Shown in pieces: positions 27,506 to 37,156 of a stretch of 64,000 bases of DNA; positions within the stretch are counted from its first letter, which is position 1; every line of letters starts with the position of its first letter. Source of the stretch: Bradyrhizobium ottawaense (GTDB lineage: Bacteria; Pseudomonadota; Alphaproteobacteria; Rhizobiales; Xanthobacteraceae); assembly GCF_002278135.3 (NCBI RefSeq), contig NZ_CP029425.2:5618001-5682000 (forward strand). The letters run 5' to 3'. A model generated the notes under the pieces. That model saw only the letters and a program-made list of their open reading frames with translations, was not told where the DNA came from and did no database searches. Made by a program: the position numbers and the translations under genes.

Positions 27506-28696
27506 CTACCGCCGCTGGTTATACACGTCGATACACACCGCCCCGAGCAGCACCAGGCCCTTGATCACCTGCTGGTAGTCGATGCCGATGCCGAGGATGG
27601 ACATGCCGTTGTTCATCACGCCCATGATCATGGCGCCGACCACGGCGCCGCCGACGCGCCCGACCCCGCCATAGGCCGAGGCGCCGCCGATGAAGCAGGC
27701 GGCGATGACGTCGAGCTCGAAACCCAATCCCGCCTTCGGCGTCGCGGTGTTGAGGCGCGCGGCGAAGACGAGGCCGGCGAGCGCGGCCAGCACGCCCATG
27801 TTGACGAAGGTGAGGAAGGTCAGCCGTTCGGTCTTGACGCCCGACAGTTTTGCCGCCTTCGCATTGCCGCCGACCGCGTAGACTTGCCGGCCGATCACGG
27901 TGCGCCGGGTGACGAAGCCATAGAGCGCGATCAACGCGGTCATGATGACCAGCACGTTCGGCAGGCCGCGATGCGAGGCGATCAGATAGGTGAAATAGAG
28001 CACGGCGCAGGCGAGCAGAACGCTCTTCCCCAGGAAGAACGCGTAGGGCTCGACCTCGATGCCATGCGATTGCTCGCGCGAACGGCCCTTGGCACTGGCA
28101 TAGACGAGCCCGAGCGCGAGCACGGCACCGATCAGCATGGAGGTCGGATGCAGCGTGCCGGCTTCGGGCAGCAGTTCCGGAATGAAGCCCGACGACAGCT
28201 TCTGGAAGGTCGCCGGGAACGGGCCGAGCGACTGCCCCTGCAGCACCGCGAGCGCGAGGCCCTTGAACACCAGCATGCCCGCCAGGGTCACGATGAAGGA
28301 TGGAATGCCAAAGAAGGCCACCCAATAGCCCTGCGCCGCGCCGATCGCCGCCCCCAGCAACAGGCAGGCGATGAAGGCGAGCGTGTAGTCGATCTTGTAG
28401 GTCACCATCAGCACGGCGGCCACCGCGCCGACGAAGCCGGCGACCGAGCCGACCGACAGGTCGATATGGCCGGTGACGATGACCAGCAGCATGCCGAGCG
28501 CCATGATGACGATGTAGCTGTTCTGCAGCACCAGGTTGGTCAGATTGAGCGGCTGCAGCAGCGTGCCGCCGGTCATGACCTGGAAGAACAGCATGATCGC
28601 GATCAACGACATCAACATGCCGTAGTTGCGCAAATTGTTCTTGATGAAGCTGCCGTGCCGGCGCTCCTCGGGCAGCGATACCGTCTTGTCGGTCAT
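27506..28696 (-). CDS. gguB: Sugar ABC transporter permease (GguB/XylH type)
   Basis: A 396-residue CUT2 permease with about ten membrane segments. It contains the motif TGHIDLSVGSVAGFVGAVAA near residue 75 and AGMLVFKGLALAVLQGQSLGP. The conserved FLTFVNMGVLAALAGLVFAAR and CFIGGASAYGGVGRVGGAVVG lie in the last third. The long central loop is the XylH/GguB hallmark versus shorter RbsC. ATG at 28696 with GGAGG nine bases upstream, overlapping the ATPase stop (ATGA). Last gene of the sugar operon. Confidence 0.92.
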   Translation of the reverse strand: MTDKTVSLPEERRHGSFIKNNLRNYGMLMSLIAIMLFFQVMTGGTLLQPLNLTNLVLQNSYIVIMALGMLLVIVTGHIDLSVGSVAGFVGAVAAVLMVTYKIDYTLAFIACLLLGAAIGAAQGYWVAFFGIPSFIVTLAGMLVFKGLALAVLQGQSLGPFPATFQKLSSGFIPELLPEAGTLHPTSMLIGAVLALGLVYASAKGRSREQSHGIEVEPYAFFLGKSVLLACAVLYFTYLIASHRGLPNVLVIMTALIALYGFVTRRTVIGRQVYAVGGNAKAAKLSGVKTERLTFLTFVNMGVLAALAGLVFAARLNTATPKAGLGFELDVIAACFIGGASAYGGVGRVGGAVVGAMIMGVMNNGMSILGIGIDYQQVIKGLVLLGAVCIDVYNQRR

Positions 28697-30270
28697 GGCT
28701 GCATTCCTCCCATTTCCGCGGCCGCGGGCGCGGCGTTCCCAATGTTTCGTTCGTTGCGCATGATGGCGCGCATGATCTTTTCCTGCGTCGCGTCCGCACC
28801 CTTGAACTCGCCGACGAAGGCGCCGTCGTTCATGACGCAAATCCGGTCGCAGATGCCGAGCAGCTCGGGCATCTCCGAGGAGATCACCACGACGCCGCGG
28901 CCGGCTTCCGCCAGCTCGTTGATGATACAGTAAATCTCGTATTTGGCACCGACGTCGATGCCCCTTGTCGGCTCGTCCAGGATCAGCACCTTTGGGTCGG
29001 TCATCAGCCATTTCGACAGCACAACCTTCTGCTGGTTGCCGCCGGAGAGCTGGCCGGTCTCCTGGTAGACGTCGGAGCAGCGGATGCGCATGCGGGTGCG
29101 ATAGTCGCTGGCGATCTTCAGCTCGGCGATGTCGTCGATCACGCGTTTAGGTGCGACCTGATCGAGGCTGGCGAGCGTGATGTTCTTGCGGACGTCGTCG
29201 GCCAGGATCAGGCCGAGCTGCTTGCGGTCCTCGGTGACGTAGGCAAGGCCGGCGTCGATCGCCGCCGCGACGCTCGGCAGCACCATGTCTCTGCCTTCGA
29301 GCCGGATGCTGCCGCTGATATTGGTGCCCCAGGAACGGCCGAACAGGCTCATGGCGAATTCAGTGCGGCCGGCGCCCATCAGTCCAGCAATGCCGACGAC
29401 CTCGCCGCGCCTGACGCCGAAACGGACGTTCTTGATCACCTGCCGCTCGGGATGGATGGGGTGATAGACCGACCAGTTCGCGACGTCGAGCACAGGCTCG
29501 CCGATCTTCACGCTGCGCTCCGGGAAACGGTGAGCCATGTCGCGATTGACCATGCTGCGGATGATGCGGTCTTCCTGGATCGGCTCGGCGCGACAATCGA
29601 TGCTGTCGACGGTGCGGCCGTCGCGGAGCACGGTGATGTGGTCGGCGACCTTGGCGACCTCGTTGAGCTTGTGCGAGATCAGGATCGAGCCGATGCCCTG
29701 CTCGCGGAACGCCATCAGGCGTTCGAGCAGCGCGGCGCTGTCGGCCTCGTTGAGGCTCGCGGTCGGCTCGTCCAGGATCAGCATCCGCACCCGCTTGGAC
29801 AGCGCCTTCGCGATCTCGACAAGCTGCTGCTTGCCGACGCCGAGATCGGTGATCAGGGTGTCCGGGGATTCCTTCAGGCCGACCTGTGCCAGCAGATCAC
29901 GTGTACGACGGTAGACCTTGTCGCGGTCGATGACGCCGAGCTTCGACGGCGGATGCGACAGGAAGATGTTCTCGGCGATCGACATCAGCGGGATCAGCGC
30001 CAGCTCCTGGTGGATGATGATGATGCCGAGCGCCTCGGAATCGTTGATGTCGCGGAAGCGCCGCTCCTCACCGTCGAAGACGATGGTGCCCTCGTAGCTG
30101 CCATGCGGGTAGACCCCGCTGAGCACCTTCATCAGCGTCGACTTTCCGGCGCCGTTCTCGCCGACGAGCGCGTGGATTTGCCCGGCGTGAACCGAGAAGT
30201 TGACGTCGCGCAGCGCCTGCACGCCGGCAAAGCTCTTGCTGACGTTGCGCATCTCCAGCATGGCGGTCAT
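28693..30270 (-). CDS. gguA: Sugar ABC transporter ATP-binding protein (GguA/MmsA type)
   Basis: A 525-residue double ATPase of the CUT2 family. The first half has Walker A GENGAGKST (about residues 38-46), LGVGKQQLVEIAKAL and Walker B LILDEPTASL. The second half has a degenerate Walker A (GLMGAGRTE), LSGGNQQKVVLSKWL and Walker B LILDEPTRGID. This matches GguA/XylG-type multiple-sugar ATPases. It follows the ChvE gene across a 129-bp gap holding a palindromic repeat and is coupled to the permease gene. Confidence 0.94.
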   Translation of the reverse strand: MTAMLEMRNVSKSFAGVQALRDVNFSVHAGQIHALVGENGAGKSTLMKVLSGVYPHGSYEGTIVFDGEERRFRDINDSEALGIIIIHQELALIPLMSIAENIFLSHPPSKLGVIDRDKVYRRTRDLLAQVGLKESPDTLITDLGVGKQQLVEIAKALSKRVRMLILDEPTASLNEADSAALLERLMAFREQGIGSILISHKLNEVAKVADHITVLRDGRTVDSIDCRAEPIQEDRIIRSMVNRDMAHRFPERSVKIGEPVLDVANWSVYHPIHPERQVIKNVRFGVRRGEVVGIAGLMGAGRTEFAMSLFGRSWGTNISGSIRLEGRDMVLPSVAAAIDAGLAYVTEDRKQLGLILADDVRKNITLASLDQVAPKRVIDDIAELKIASDYRTRMRIRCSDVYQETGQLSGGNQQKVVLSKWLMTDPKVLILDEPTRGIDVGAKYEIYCIINELAEAGRGVVVISSEMPELLGICDRICVMNDGAFVGEFKGADATQEKIMRAIMRNERNIGNAAPAAAEMGGMQP

Positions 30271-30307
30271 GGCGTCGTGTCCTTGGAAACTTTCGTGAAT
30301 CCCTCCG

Positions 30308-30389
30308 CCGTCATTCCGGGGCGATGCGAAGCATCGAACCCGGAATCTCGAGGCTCCGGGGTCGCCCTTCGGGCGCCCCGGAACGACGG
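30308..30389. repeat. Palindromic REP-like element between chvE and gguA
   Basis: Outer arms at 30308-30322 and 30375-30389 (CCGTCATTCCGGGGC with GCCCCGGAACGACGG) are complementary apart from one position, and an inner CGATGC/GCATCG stem lies at about 30323-30336. Position between a binding-protein gene and its ATPase suggests an effect on transcript stability or attenuation. Confidence 0.75.
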
Positions 30390-30399
30390 CACGAGAACT

Positions 30400-31473
30400 C
30401 TACTGGAACTGCGACTTCTTGTAGTAGCCGCTCTCAACCAGCACCTTCTCCCAATTGTCCTTGTAGACCACGACCGGCTTGAGCAGGTAGGACGGCACGG
30501 TCTTGACACCGTTCTCGTAGGTCTTGGTGTCGTTGACCGCGACCTGCTTGCCGGCCAGCGCGGCGTCGACCATGTCGGCGGTCACCTTGGCGAGGTCGCG
30601 GGTGTCCTTGAAGATGGTCGAGTACTGGTCGCCGCGCAGCATCGCCTTGATCGAGGGCACCTCGGCGTCCTGCCCCGAAATGATCGGCATCGGCTGATCG
30701 GCGCTGCCGTAGCCGACGCCCTTCAGCGAGGAGATGATGCCGATCGAGATGCCGTCATAGGGCGAGAGCACGGCGTTGATCTTCTTGTTGCCGTAGTAGG
30801 CGCTGAGCAGATTGTCCATGCGGGCCTGGGCAGTGGCGCCGTCCCAGCGGAGCGTCGCGACCTTGTCCATGCCCATCTGGCCCGAGGCGACGACGAGCTT
30901 GCCGCTGTCGATATAGGGCTTCAGCACGCTCATCGCCCCGTTGTAGAAGAAGTAGGCGTTGTTGTCGTCGGGCGAGCCGCCGAACAGCTCGATGTTGAAC
31001 GGGCCCTTGCCGTCCTTCAGCCCGAGCCCCTGCTCGATCGACTGCGCCTGGAGCACGCCGACCTGGAAATTGTCGAAGGTCGCGTAATAGTCGACGTTCG
31101 GCGTGCCGCGGATCAGGCGGTCATAGGCGATCACGGTGATGCCTTTGGCCTTGGCCTGCTTGAGCACGTCGGACAGCGTGGTGCCGTCGATCGCGGCGAT
31201 CACCAGGGCTTTCGCGCCCTTGGTCACCATGTTCTCGACCTGCGAGAGCTGGTTCGGGATATCATCCTCGGCATATTGCAAGTCGGTGTTGTAGCCGCGC
31301 TCCTTCAGCACCTTGACCATGTTGTTGCCGTCGTCGATCCAGCGCGCCGACGATTTGGTCGGCATCGCGATGCCGACGGTCGCCTTGTCTTGGGCGGAGG
31401 CGGTGAGGCCTGTGGCCATCGTCGCAGCGCCGGCCAGCGCCAGTGCGAGGAATGTCGTCTTCAGTTTCAGCAT
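30400..31473 (-). CDS. chvE: Multiple sugar-binding periplasmic protein, ChvE-like
   Basis: A 357-residue periplasmic binding protein. The signal peptide is cleaved near residue 27 (GLTASA then [10 protein letters not shown]). The start of the mature chain, [20 protein letters not shown], and the central [36 protein letters not shown] and [14 protein letters not shown] segments are typical of ChvE/GbpR-type proteins that bind galactose, glucose, arabinose and related aldoses. It feeds the GguAB genes downstream. In Agrobacterium ChvE also signals through VirA; no VirA is seen here. Confidence 0.92.
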   Translation of the reverse strand: MLKLKTTFLALALAGAATMATGLTASAQDKATVGIAMPTKSSARWIDDGNNMVKVLKERGYNTDLQYAEDDIPNQLSQVENMVTKGAKALVIAAIDGTTLSDVLKQAKAKGITVIAYDRLIRGTPNVDYYATFDNFQVGVLQAQSIEQGLGLKDGKGPFNIELFGGSPDDNNAYFFYNGAMSVLKPYIDSGKLVVASGQMGMDKVATLRWDGATAQARMDNLLSAYYGNKKINAVLSPYDGISIGIISSLKGVGYGSADQPMPIISGQDAEVPSIKAMLRGDQYSTIFKDTRDLAKVTADMVDAALAGKQVAVNDTKTYENGVKTVPSYLLKPVVVYKDNWEKVLVESGYYKKSQFQ

Positions 31474-31545
31474 GTTTTACTCCCTTGGGTGTCAGACTGT
31501 TTCTTTATTTCGTCGAGAACGTCGTCGTGGGCTGCCTCCGGTCTC

Positions 31546-32427
31546 CTATGCGAGCTTGACGTCGGGCTCCGCGCGACCGCGCGCGGATGCCTCCAATAGA
31601 AACGTGCAACCGGCTTGCGGATCGGCGGCGCGCGCTGCCGCGTCCATATCCTGCCACGCTGACGTGACAAGGAGGCGCGACAGATCGGAACCGACGAAAG
31701 CCGGAGAGCTCGCCTGCTTCGCCGGCACGCTCAGTGAGCGCAGAGGCTCGCCTTGCGGAGAATAGACATCGATACGGCTCGCGCCCCAGCAGGCATTCCA
31801 GATCTTTCCGTCGGCATCGCACACCGAGCCATCGAGGCCGCCGATGCCGGTGTGGCGCAGCAGCACCTCCGGCTCGCCGCGCGGCAGGCCGGTCGCGGGA
31901 TTGAGCGGGACTGCATAGAGCACGGCACGCGCAGTGTCGGTGAAATAGCCAATGGCGCCATCCGGCGAGAAGCAAATCGAGTTGGGAATGCTGATGCCGG
32001 GAAACAGCGTCGAGATCTTGCCGCGATGGAGCGCGTAGATCGCCCCCGCCTTCGGCTCGGCCTTCTTGCCCATGGTGCCGATCCAGAACGTGCCGGACTG
32101 GTGCACACGGCAATCATTGGAGCGCGTGGCAGGATTGTCCGCCTCGAGCGGACAGAACAGCGTCATGGCGCCGTCGGCAAGCTTGCGGATATACAGACCG
32201 TCCTCGGCGACGATCAACTGGCGCTCGGCATCGATGCGCCCGAGCGCGCTCGCCATCCGGCCGAGCGCATGGACGCGGATGCTGCCGCTGCCGAGTTGCG
32301 CCTCGAACAGCCGTCCTTCGCGGATGTCGAACCACCACGCCGTATCGGTGGTCACGTCATAGGTCGGGCCCTCGCCGAGATGGCAGGGATCGTCCGAGAG
32401 AACTGATGTCGGCACCTGTTCCATCAT
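31546..32427 (-). CDS. SMP-30/gluconolactonase family lactonase
   Basis: A 293-residue six-bladed beta-propeller lactonase. Key parts are the metal-binding Glu in HLGEGPTYD near residue 18, SNDCRVHQSGTFWIGTMG in the middle, IPNSICFSPDG and the Asp in GLDGSVCDADG. It hydrolyses aldonolactones to aldonates. Its start overlaps the aldose epimerase stop by four bases (ATGA). With the dehydrogenase and epimerase it completes the first steps of aldose oxidation. Confidence 0.92.
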   Translation of the reverse strand: MMEQVPTSVLSDDPCHLGEGPTYDVTTDTAWWFDIREGRLFEAQLGSGSIRVHALGRMASALGRIDAERQLIVAEDGLYIRKLADGAMTLFCPLEADNPATRSNDCRVHQSGTFWIGTMGKKAEPKAGAIYALHRGKISTLFPGISIPNSICFSPDGAIGYFTDTARAVLYAVPLNPATGLPRGEPEVLLRHTGIGGLDGSVCDADGKIWNACWGASRIDVYSPQGEPLRSLSVPAKQASSPAFVGSDLSRLLVTSAWQDMDAAARAADPQAGCTFLLEASARGRAEPDVKLA

Positions 32428-33500
32428 GACGTCCTCACACCGAAGCGATAGACCGTGTGGTGCCGATAGGCTCCGCCGGGATCGAGGCGCGGGCTCGGAA
32501 AATCCGGCCGGTTCGGCGCGTCAGGCCAGATGTGCGGCTCCAGGCACATGGCATCCGATTGCCGGATCAGCTTGCCGCCCTTCCCCGAAATCGTGCCATC
32601 GAGATAGTTGCCGGAATAAACCTGAACGCCGGGCTGATCGGTGAACAGCTCCATGACGCGCCCCGAGCGCGGTGCCTCCAGCCGGGCAGCAAGTGCGAGC
32701 TTGCCGTCGCGCGCGAGGCAGTAGGTGTGGTCGTAACCCCTGCCGCTCTGCAATTGCTCATCGCTCTGCCGGATGCGCTCGCCAACCTGCCGAGGCTCCC
32801 GGAAGTCGAACGGCGTGCCGGCCACCGCGCGCGGCGGTCCGGGCAGCGGAATGGCGGTGGGATCGATGGCGAGGAAATGTTCGGCGGCAACCGTCAGCCT
32901 GTGATCGAGAATGGGCGTGCCTGACGTTGCGCCTTCCAGATTGAAGAAGCTGTGGTTGGTCAGGTTGACGATGGTGGGACGGTCGGTCCGCGCCTCCATG
33001 CTCAACGACAATTCGGTCGGGCCGGTGACGCGATAGGTCAGGCGGACATCGAGCTGGCCGGGATAATTCTCCTCGCCATGCGGACTGACATAGGTCAGCG
33101 TCACCGCGGGCTCGGCGCCGTCGTCGATCTCCGCAATCTGCCAGAGCTTGCGGTCGAATCCATCGAGGCCGCCGTGCAGCGCGTTCGGCCCGTTGTTGAC
33201 GGGAAGTTGCACCGTCTCGCCGTCGAGCGAGAACTGCCCCTTGGCAATGCGGTTGGCATAGCGGCCGACGGTGGCCCCAAGGAACTTTCGCTCCGCGAGA
33301 TAGCCGGCGAACGCGTCATGGCCGAGCACGACGTCGTCATGACCGCCCTTCACATCCGGCGCAATCAGCGCCTGGATCACCGCGCCGTGGGTGATGATGC
33401 GCGCCTCGAAGTCGCCCTCGCCGCGCAGCACGATGCGCTCGACCTTGCGACCGTCAGGCAGTGTGCCGAAGATGTCTTTTGTGATTTTTGATGCGGCCAT
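32424..33500 (-). CDS. galM: Aldose 1-epimerase (mutarotase)
   Basis: A 358-residue galactose mutarotase-fold protein. Visible active-site parts are the Asn-Arg in GRYANRIAKG, the first His in NALHGGLDGFD near residue 109, the catalytic His in LTNHSFFNL, the YDHTY segment and the Glu in MCLEPHIWPD. It interconverts aldose anomers, giving the dehydrogenase its preferred form. It starts 2 bp after the dehydrogenase stop and overlaps the lactonase. Confidence 0.94.
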   Translation of the reverse strand: MAASKITKDIFGTLPDGRKVERIVLRGEGDFEARIITHGAVIQALIAPDVKGGHDDVVLGHDAFAGYLAERKFLGATVGRYANRIAKGQFSLDGETVQLPVNNGPNALHGGLDGFDRKLWQIAEIDDGAEPAVTLTYVSPHGEENYPGQLDVRLTYRVTGPTELSLSMEARTDRPTIVNLTNHSFFNLEGATSGTPILDHRLTVAAEHFLAIDPTAIPLPGPPRAVAGTPFDFREPRQVGERIRQSDEQLQSGRGYDHTYCLARDGKLALAARLEAPRSGRVMELFTDQPGVQVYSGNYLDGTISGKGGKLIRQSDAMCLEPHIWPDAPNRPDFPSPRLDPGGAYRHHTVYRFGVRTS

Positions 33501-33502
33501 GT

Positions 33503-34429
33503 CTAATCCACAAACGGTTCGACGACGGTGCGCCTGCCGAGCAGGAAGGCGTCGGCAACGAGGCGAAGCGGCGTCAGATCGACGTCGCTTGCGCCGGTCG
33601 CCGCGAGCTCGACGAAGCGCCGGTAGAGCCCGCGATATTCCTCATCGGGCGCCTCGGCAAGCACCTTGCCGTCGACCTCCAACCGCGCGCCACCGCTGGA
33701 CAAAGTCATCCGGCCCTGGTCGGTATCGACGAGGATATCCCAGCTCTGCGGTCCGGTCTGGCGGAAATCGAACTCGGCGGTGACAGCAAGGCCGTCGATG
33801 TCCGTCAGCGTCAGGTTCGCCGCAATCGGTGCCTGGCAATTGGCGGGAAACGCCAACTCGGCCGCGGTGACGAACACGGGCTTCGGCAGGATTTTGGTCA
33901 GGATCGACAGCGCGTTGATGCCGGGATCGAACACGCCGAGGCCGCCTGGTTCCCAGATCCAGCCCTGACCGGGATGCCAGACGCGAACATCCTCCTTCCA
34001 GCTGACGTGCACCGACTTGATGCGTCGCTCAGCGAGCCATTGCCGCGCGGGCTCGACCGCCGGCGCATGGCGCGAATGCCAGGTCGCAAACAGGGTGCGC
34101 TTTGCCTCTGCCGCCATCGCTACAAGCGGATCGAGCTCGGCGACACCGATGCCCGGCGGCTTCTCCAGCATGACATGCTTGCCGGCGGCGAGCGCCGCGG
34201 CAGCCTGCGCGCGACGCACCTGCGGCGGTGTGCAGAGCGAGACCGCATCGATCGGCGGTCCCTTTTCCAGCAGCTCCTCGATGGTCGCGAAATGCGGCAG
34301 TCCTGGCAGCGAGGCGTTACGGCTGGCAATGGCCGCCAGCGCCGCGCCCGGCACGGCGGCGATTGCGCCGACATGCTGGTCACGCGCGATCTTGCCGAAG
34401 CCGACGATGGCGATGCGAAGTTCCGTCAC
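33503..34429 (-). CDS. Gfo/Idh/MocA-type galactose/L-arabinose 1-dehydrogenase
   Basis: A 308-residue NAD(P)-dependent dehydrogenase. N-terminal Rossmann motif IVGFGKIARDQHV, the family Lys in HVMLEKPPG near residue 90, and the substrate-domain motifs FATWHSRHAPAVEPA and VWHPGQGWIWEPGGLGVFD. This combination is typical of the D-galactose 1-dehydrogenase/L-arabinose 1-dehydrogenase group that makes aldonolactones. ATG overlaps the stop of the FadR-type regulator. It is followed by epimerase and lactonase genes. Confidence 0.9.
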   Translation of the reverse strand: MTELRIAIVGFGKIARDQHVGAIAAVPGAALAAIASRNASLPGLPHFATIEELLEKGPPIDAVSLCTPPQVRRAQAAAALAAGKHVMLEKPPGIGVAELDPLVAMAAEAKRTLFATWHSRHAPAVEPARQWLAERRIKSVHVSWKEDVRVWHPGQGWIWEPGGLGVFDPGINALSILTKILPKPVFVTAAELAFPANCQAPIAANLTLTDIDGLAVTAEFDFRQTGPQSWDILVDTDQGRMTLSSGGARLEVDGKVLAEAPDEEYRGLYRRFVELAATGASDVDLTPLRLVADAFLLGRRTVVEPFVD

Positions 34430-35190
34430 GATCCCTCTCCAGATTCCACGGAGGCCGGTGCGGTCTCGATGACCGTGCCCTCATGGCGATGCATGCCGTT
34501 ATGAATGACGAAAATCATCGCCTCAGAGGCGGCCTCCGCATCGCCGGCCGCAATGGCATCGACGATCTTCTGGTGCCAGAGCAGCACCGTGTCGCGGTCT
34601 TCCAATTCGACCGGCGCACTCAGCAGGAACGAGGCGCGAAGCGCGGCCTCGATGACGTGACCGATCGAGCGCATGAACAGGTTGCCGGAGGCGCGCGCCA
34701 CGGCGACGTGGAGTGCGAGGTCGGCATCGGCAAAGCCGACCGAATCGGACGCTTCGAGCCGCATGCGGTCCATGCTGCGCCGAAGCTCGGCCAGGTCCTC
34801 CTCCGACCGCTGCGCGGCCGCCAGCATCGCCGCGCGCGGCTCGACCGCGAGACGGATCTCGGCGAGGTCGTTGAGGAAACGCTTGTCGATGCCGGCGTCC
34901 AGATGCCAGGCCAGGACGTCGGCGTCGAACATGTTCCAGGCGGCGCGTTCGCGTACGACGGTGCCGACGCGCGCCTTGGTGGTCAGCAGGCCCTTGGCGA
35001 CCAGGGTCTTCACGCTCTCCCGCAGCACCGGCCGCGACACGCCGAACATCGCGATCATCTCGGCATCACCAGGCAGGCGAGTACCCTCGGCGTAGCGGCC
35101 GGCGATGATGTCGATGCCGATCGAGCGGGCGACCTCCGCATGGTTGGAGTGAGCCCGCCGCGTCGGGATGACGACGATGCGCGATGTCAT
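34426..35190 (-). CDS. FadR-subfamily GntR transcriptional regulator
   Basis: A 254-residue regulator. The N-terminal winged helix reads GRYAEGTRLPGDAEMIAMFGVSRPVLRESVKTLVAKGLL. The C-terminal FCD domain of six or seven helices shows metal-binding residues in FADADLALHVAVARASGN and HQKIVDAI. ATG at 35190 overlaps the permease stop (ATGA). It is embedded in the sugar operon and probably responds to the sugar or its acid. Confidence 0.92.
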   Translation of the reverse strand: MTSRIVVIPTRRAHSNHAEVARSIGIDIIAGRYAEGTRLPGDAEMIAMFGVSRPVLRESVKTLVAKGLLTTKARVGTVVRERAAWNMFDADVLAWHLDAGIDKRFLNDLAEIRLAVEPRAAMLAAAQRSEEDLAELRRSMDRMRLEASDSVGFADADLALHVAVARASGNLFMRSIGHVIEAALRASFLLSAPVELEDRDTVLLWHQKIVDAIAAGDAEAASEAMIFVIHNGMHRHEGTVIETAPASVESGEGS

Positions 35191-36167
35191 GTGGCGGCTC
35201 CTGCGCTCTTCGCCAGCGGCCGGCGCGCGAGCGCGACCAGTCCCTGCTGCAAGGCAACAAAGGCGAACAGCAAGATACCGGTCGCGATCTTGGTCCACCA
35301 GCTCGACAGCGTGCCGTCGAAATTGATGTAGGTCTGGATCAGGCCCTGGATCAGCACGCCGAGGAAAGTACCGATCACCGAGCCCTGCCCGCCCGTGAGC
35401 AGCGTGCCGCCGATCACGACGGCGGCGATGGTCTCGAGCTCGACGCCGACGGCGGAAAGCGAATAGCCGGCGCTGGTGTAGAACGAGAAGACAATGCCGG
35501 CGATGCCTGCGAGCAGGCTCGACAGCATGTAGATCTTCACCGTCATCTTGCCGACCGCAACGCCCATCAGGCTCGCGGTCGTCCGGCTGCCGCCGAGCGC
35601 ATAGACGTTGGCGCCGAACCGGGTGAGATGCAGCAGCAAGGCTCCGCCGATCACGATCGCGAGCATGATGATCGCAATTGCCGTCAATCGCCCGCCACCC
35701 GGCAATCGCAAGGCGAAGTCCGACACGGTGGAATAGATCGGCGCGGTGATCGGTATGGATTCGGTGGAGAGCAGGAAGCTCGCTCCGCGCGCCAGGAACA
35801 TGCCGGCGAGCGTCACGATGAAGGGTGGCAAATCAAAGACATGGATCACCGCGCCCATCGCCGCACCGAAGGCCGCCGAGAGTGCGAGGACGGCGACGAA
35901 AGCAACCAGCGGCGGCATGCCCCAGCGCTCGATCGCGAGCGCAACGAAGACCGTGGTGAAGCCGATCACCGAGCCGACCGAGAGATCGATGCCGCCGGAG
36001 ATGATGACGAAGGTCATGCCGGCCGCGACGATGCCGAGGAAAGCGTTGTCGGTGAGGAGATTGCCGACGACGCGGGTCGAGGCGATGTTGGGAAACTGCA
36101 CCGCGCAGGCTGCGAAGCCCGCGACCAGCACGATCGCCGTAATGAGGGCGGGCGGCAGACCTCTCAT
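35187..36167 (-). CDS. yjfF: Galactofuranose-type ABC transporter permease (YjfF-like)
   Basis: A 326-residue CUT2 permease. SGGIDLSVGSVIGFTTVFVA lies near residue 60, PPFIVTLAGMFLARGASFL near 115 and ELETIAAVVIGGTLLTGGQG near 245. The early LLTDNAFLGIVAAGMTFVI is characteristic of YjfF. Start at ATG 36167, overlapping the stop of the partner permease; the long open extension upstream only shadows that gene. Works with the YtfT-like partner. Confidence 0.9.
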   Translation of the reverse strand: MRGLPPALITAIVLVAGFAACAVQFPNIASTRVVGNLLTDNAFLGIVAAGMTFVIISGGIDLSVGSVIGFTTVFVALAIERWGMPPLVAFVAVLALSAAFGAAMGAVIHVFDLPPFIVTLAGMFLARGASFLLSTESIPITAPIYSTVSDFALRLPGGGRLTAIAIIMLAIVIGGALLLHLTRFGANVYALGGSRTTASLMGVAVGKMTVKIYMLSSLLAGIAGIVFSFYTSAGYSLSAVGVELETIAAVVIGGTLLTGGQGSVIGTFLGVLIQGLIQTYINFDGTLSSWWTKIATGILLFAFVALQQGLVALARRPLAKSAGAAT

Positions 36168-37156
36168 GCCTTCGTCCTCCGCAGCCGCGCAGAGATGCCG
36201 GCAAAGCCGGTCAGCTTCGGCGATTGCAACAACAGCACCGTGAGCACCACTACCGCCTTGACCAGCAGGTTGAACTCCGGCGGATAGCCGGACAAAAGGA
36301 TGCCGGTGTTCATGGTCTGGATGATCAGCGCGCCGAGTACGGCCAGCACGAGGCTGAAGCGGCCGCCGAACAACGAGGTGCCGCCGATCACCACGGCCAG
36401 GATCGCATCGAGCTCGAGCCAGAGGCCGGCATTGTTCGCGTCTGCCCCCATGATGTCGGCCGCCGCGATCACGCCAGCCAGCGCGGCGCAGACGCCGCAC
36501 CAGACATAGACCGACAGGATCATCGCACGGGTGCCGACGCCGGCAAGCTCGCTCGCCCGCGCGTTGCCGCCGGTCGCCTCGATCAGGAGCCCCAGCGCCG
36601 AGCCACGTACCACCGCGCCGGTGAGGATCAGCATGCCGAGCGTAATCACGACCGGTACCGGCAGGCCGAGCACCGAGCCATTGCCGAGCCAGACCAGATC
36701 CGGCGAGGAGAACGTCACGATGCGTCCCTCGGTGATGAGCTGGGCGATGCCGCGTCCGGCCACCATCAGGATCAACGTCGCCACGATCGGCTGCATGCCG
36801 AGTACCGCGACAAGGAAGCCGTTCCACAGCCCGCAAATCAGGCCCGCGCCGAGCGCTGCCGCCAGCACGACGGCCAGACTGTGAGTGTCGGCGAGGCTCG
36901 CCGCGATCGCGCCCGCGATCGCCATGACGGCGCCAACCGACAGATCGATGCCGCGCGTCGCGATCACCAGAACCATGCCGAGTGACAGCAGCGCCACCGG
37001 CGTGCCGCGGTTGAGCACGTCGATCAGGCTGCCGAACAGACGGCCGTCCTGGAGGCGCAGGTCGAAGAATTGCGGCGACACAACACGGTCGACCGCGAGG
37101 ATGACGATCAATGCGAGGATCTGGGCAAGGCCGCGGCGCGGCAACAGCGCTGTCAT
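36164..37156 (-). CDS. ytfT: Galactofuranose-type ABC transporter permease (YtfT-like)
   Basis: A 330-residue CUT2 permease. The opening LQDGRLFGSLIDVLNRGTPV followed by LVIATRGIDLSVGAVMAIAG, and the late GADANNAGLWLELDAILAVV and MNTGILLSGYPPEFN, are the distinctive segments of YtfT as I know it from E. coli. Overlaps both the ATPase gene before it and the YjfF-like gene after it by four bases. Confidence 0.93.
   Translation of the reverse strand: MTALLPRRGLAQILALIVILAVDRVVSPQFFDLRLQDGRLFGSLIDVLNRGTPVALLSLGMVLVIATRGIDLSVGAVMAIAGAIAASLADTHSLAVVLAAALGAGLICGLWNGFLVAVLGMQPIVATLILMVAGRGIAQLITEGRIVTFSSPDLVWLGNGSVLGLPVPVVITLGMLILTGAVVRGSALGLLIEATGGNARASELAGVGTRAMILSVYVWCGVCAALAGVIAAADIMGADANNAGLWLELDAILAVVIGGTSLFGGRFSLVLAVLGALIIQTMNTGILLSGYPPEFNLLVKAVVVLTVLLLQSPKLTGFAGISARLRRTKA

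Noticed and set aside
29452-31599. A 715-codon plus-strand frame
   Set aside because: Antisense to gguA and chvE; composition is typical of shadow frames.
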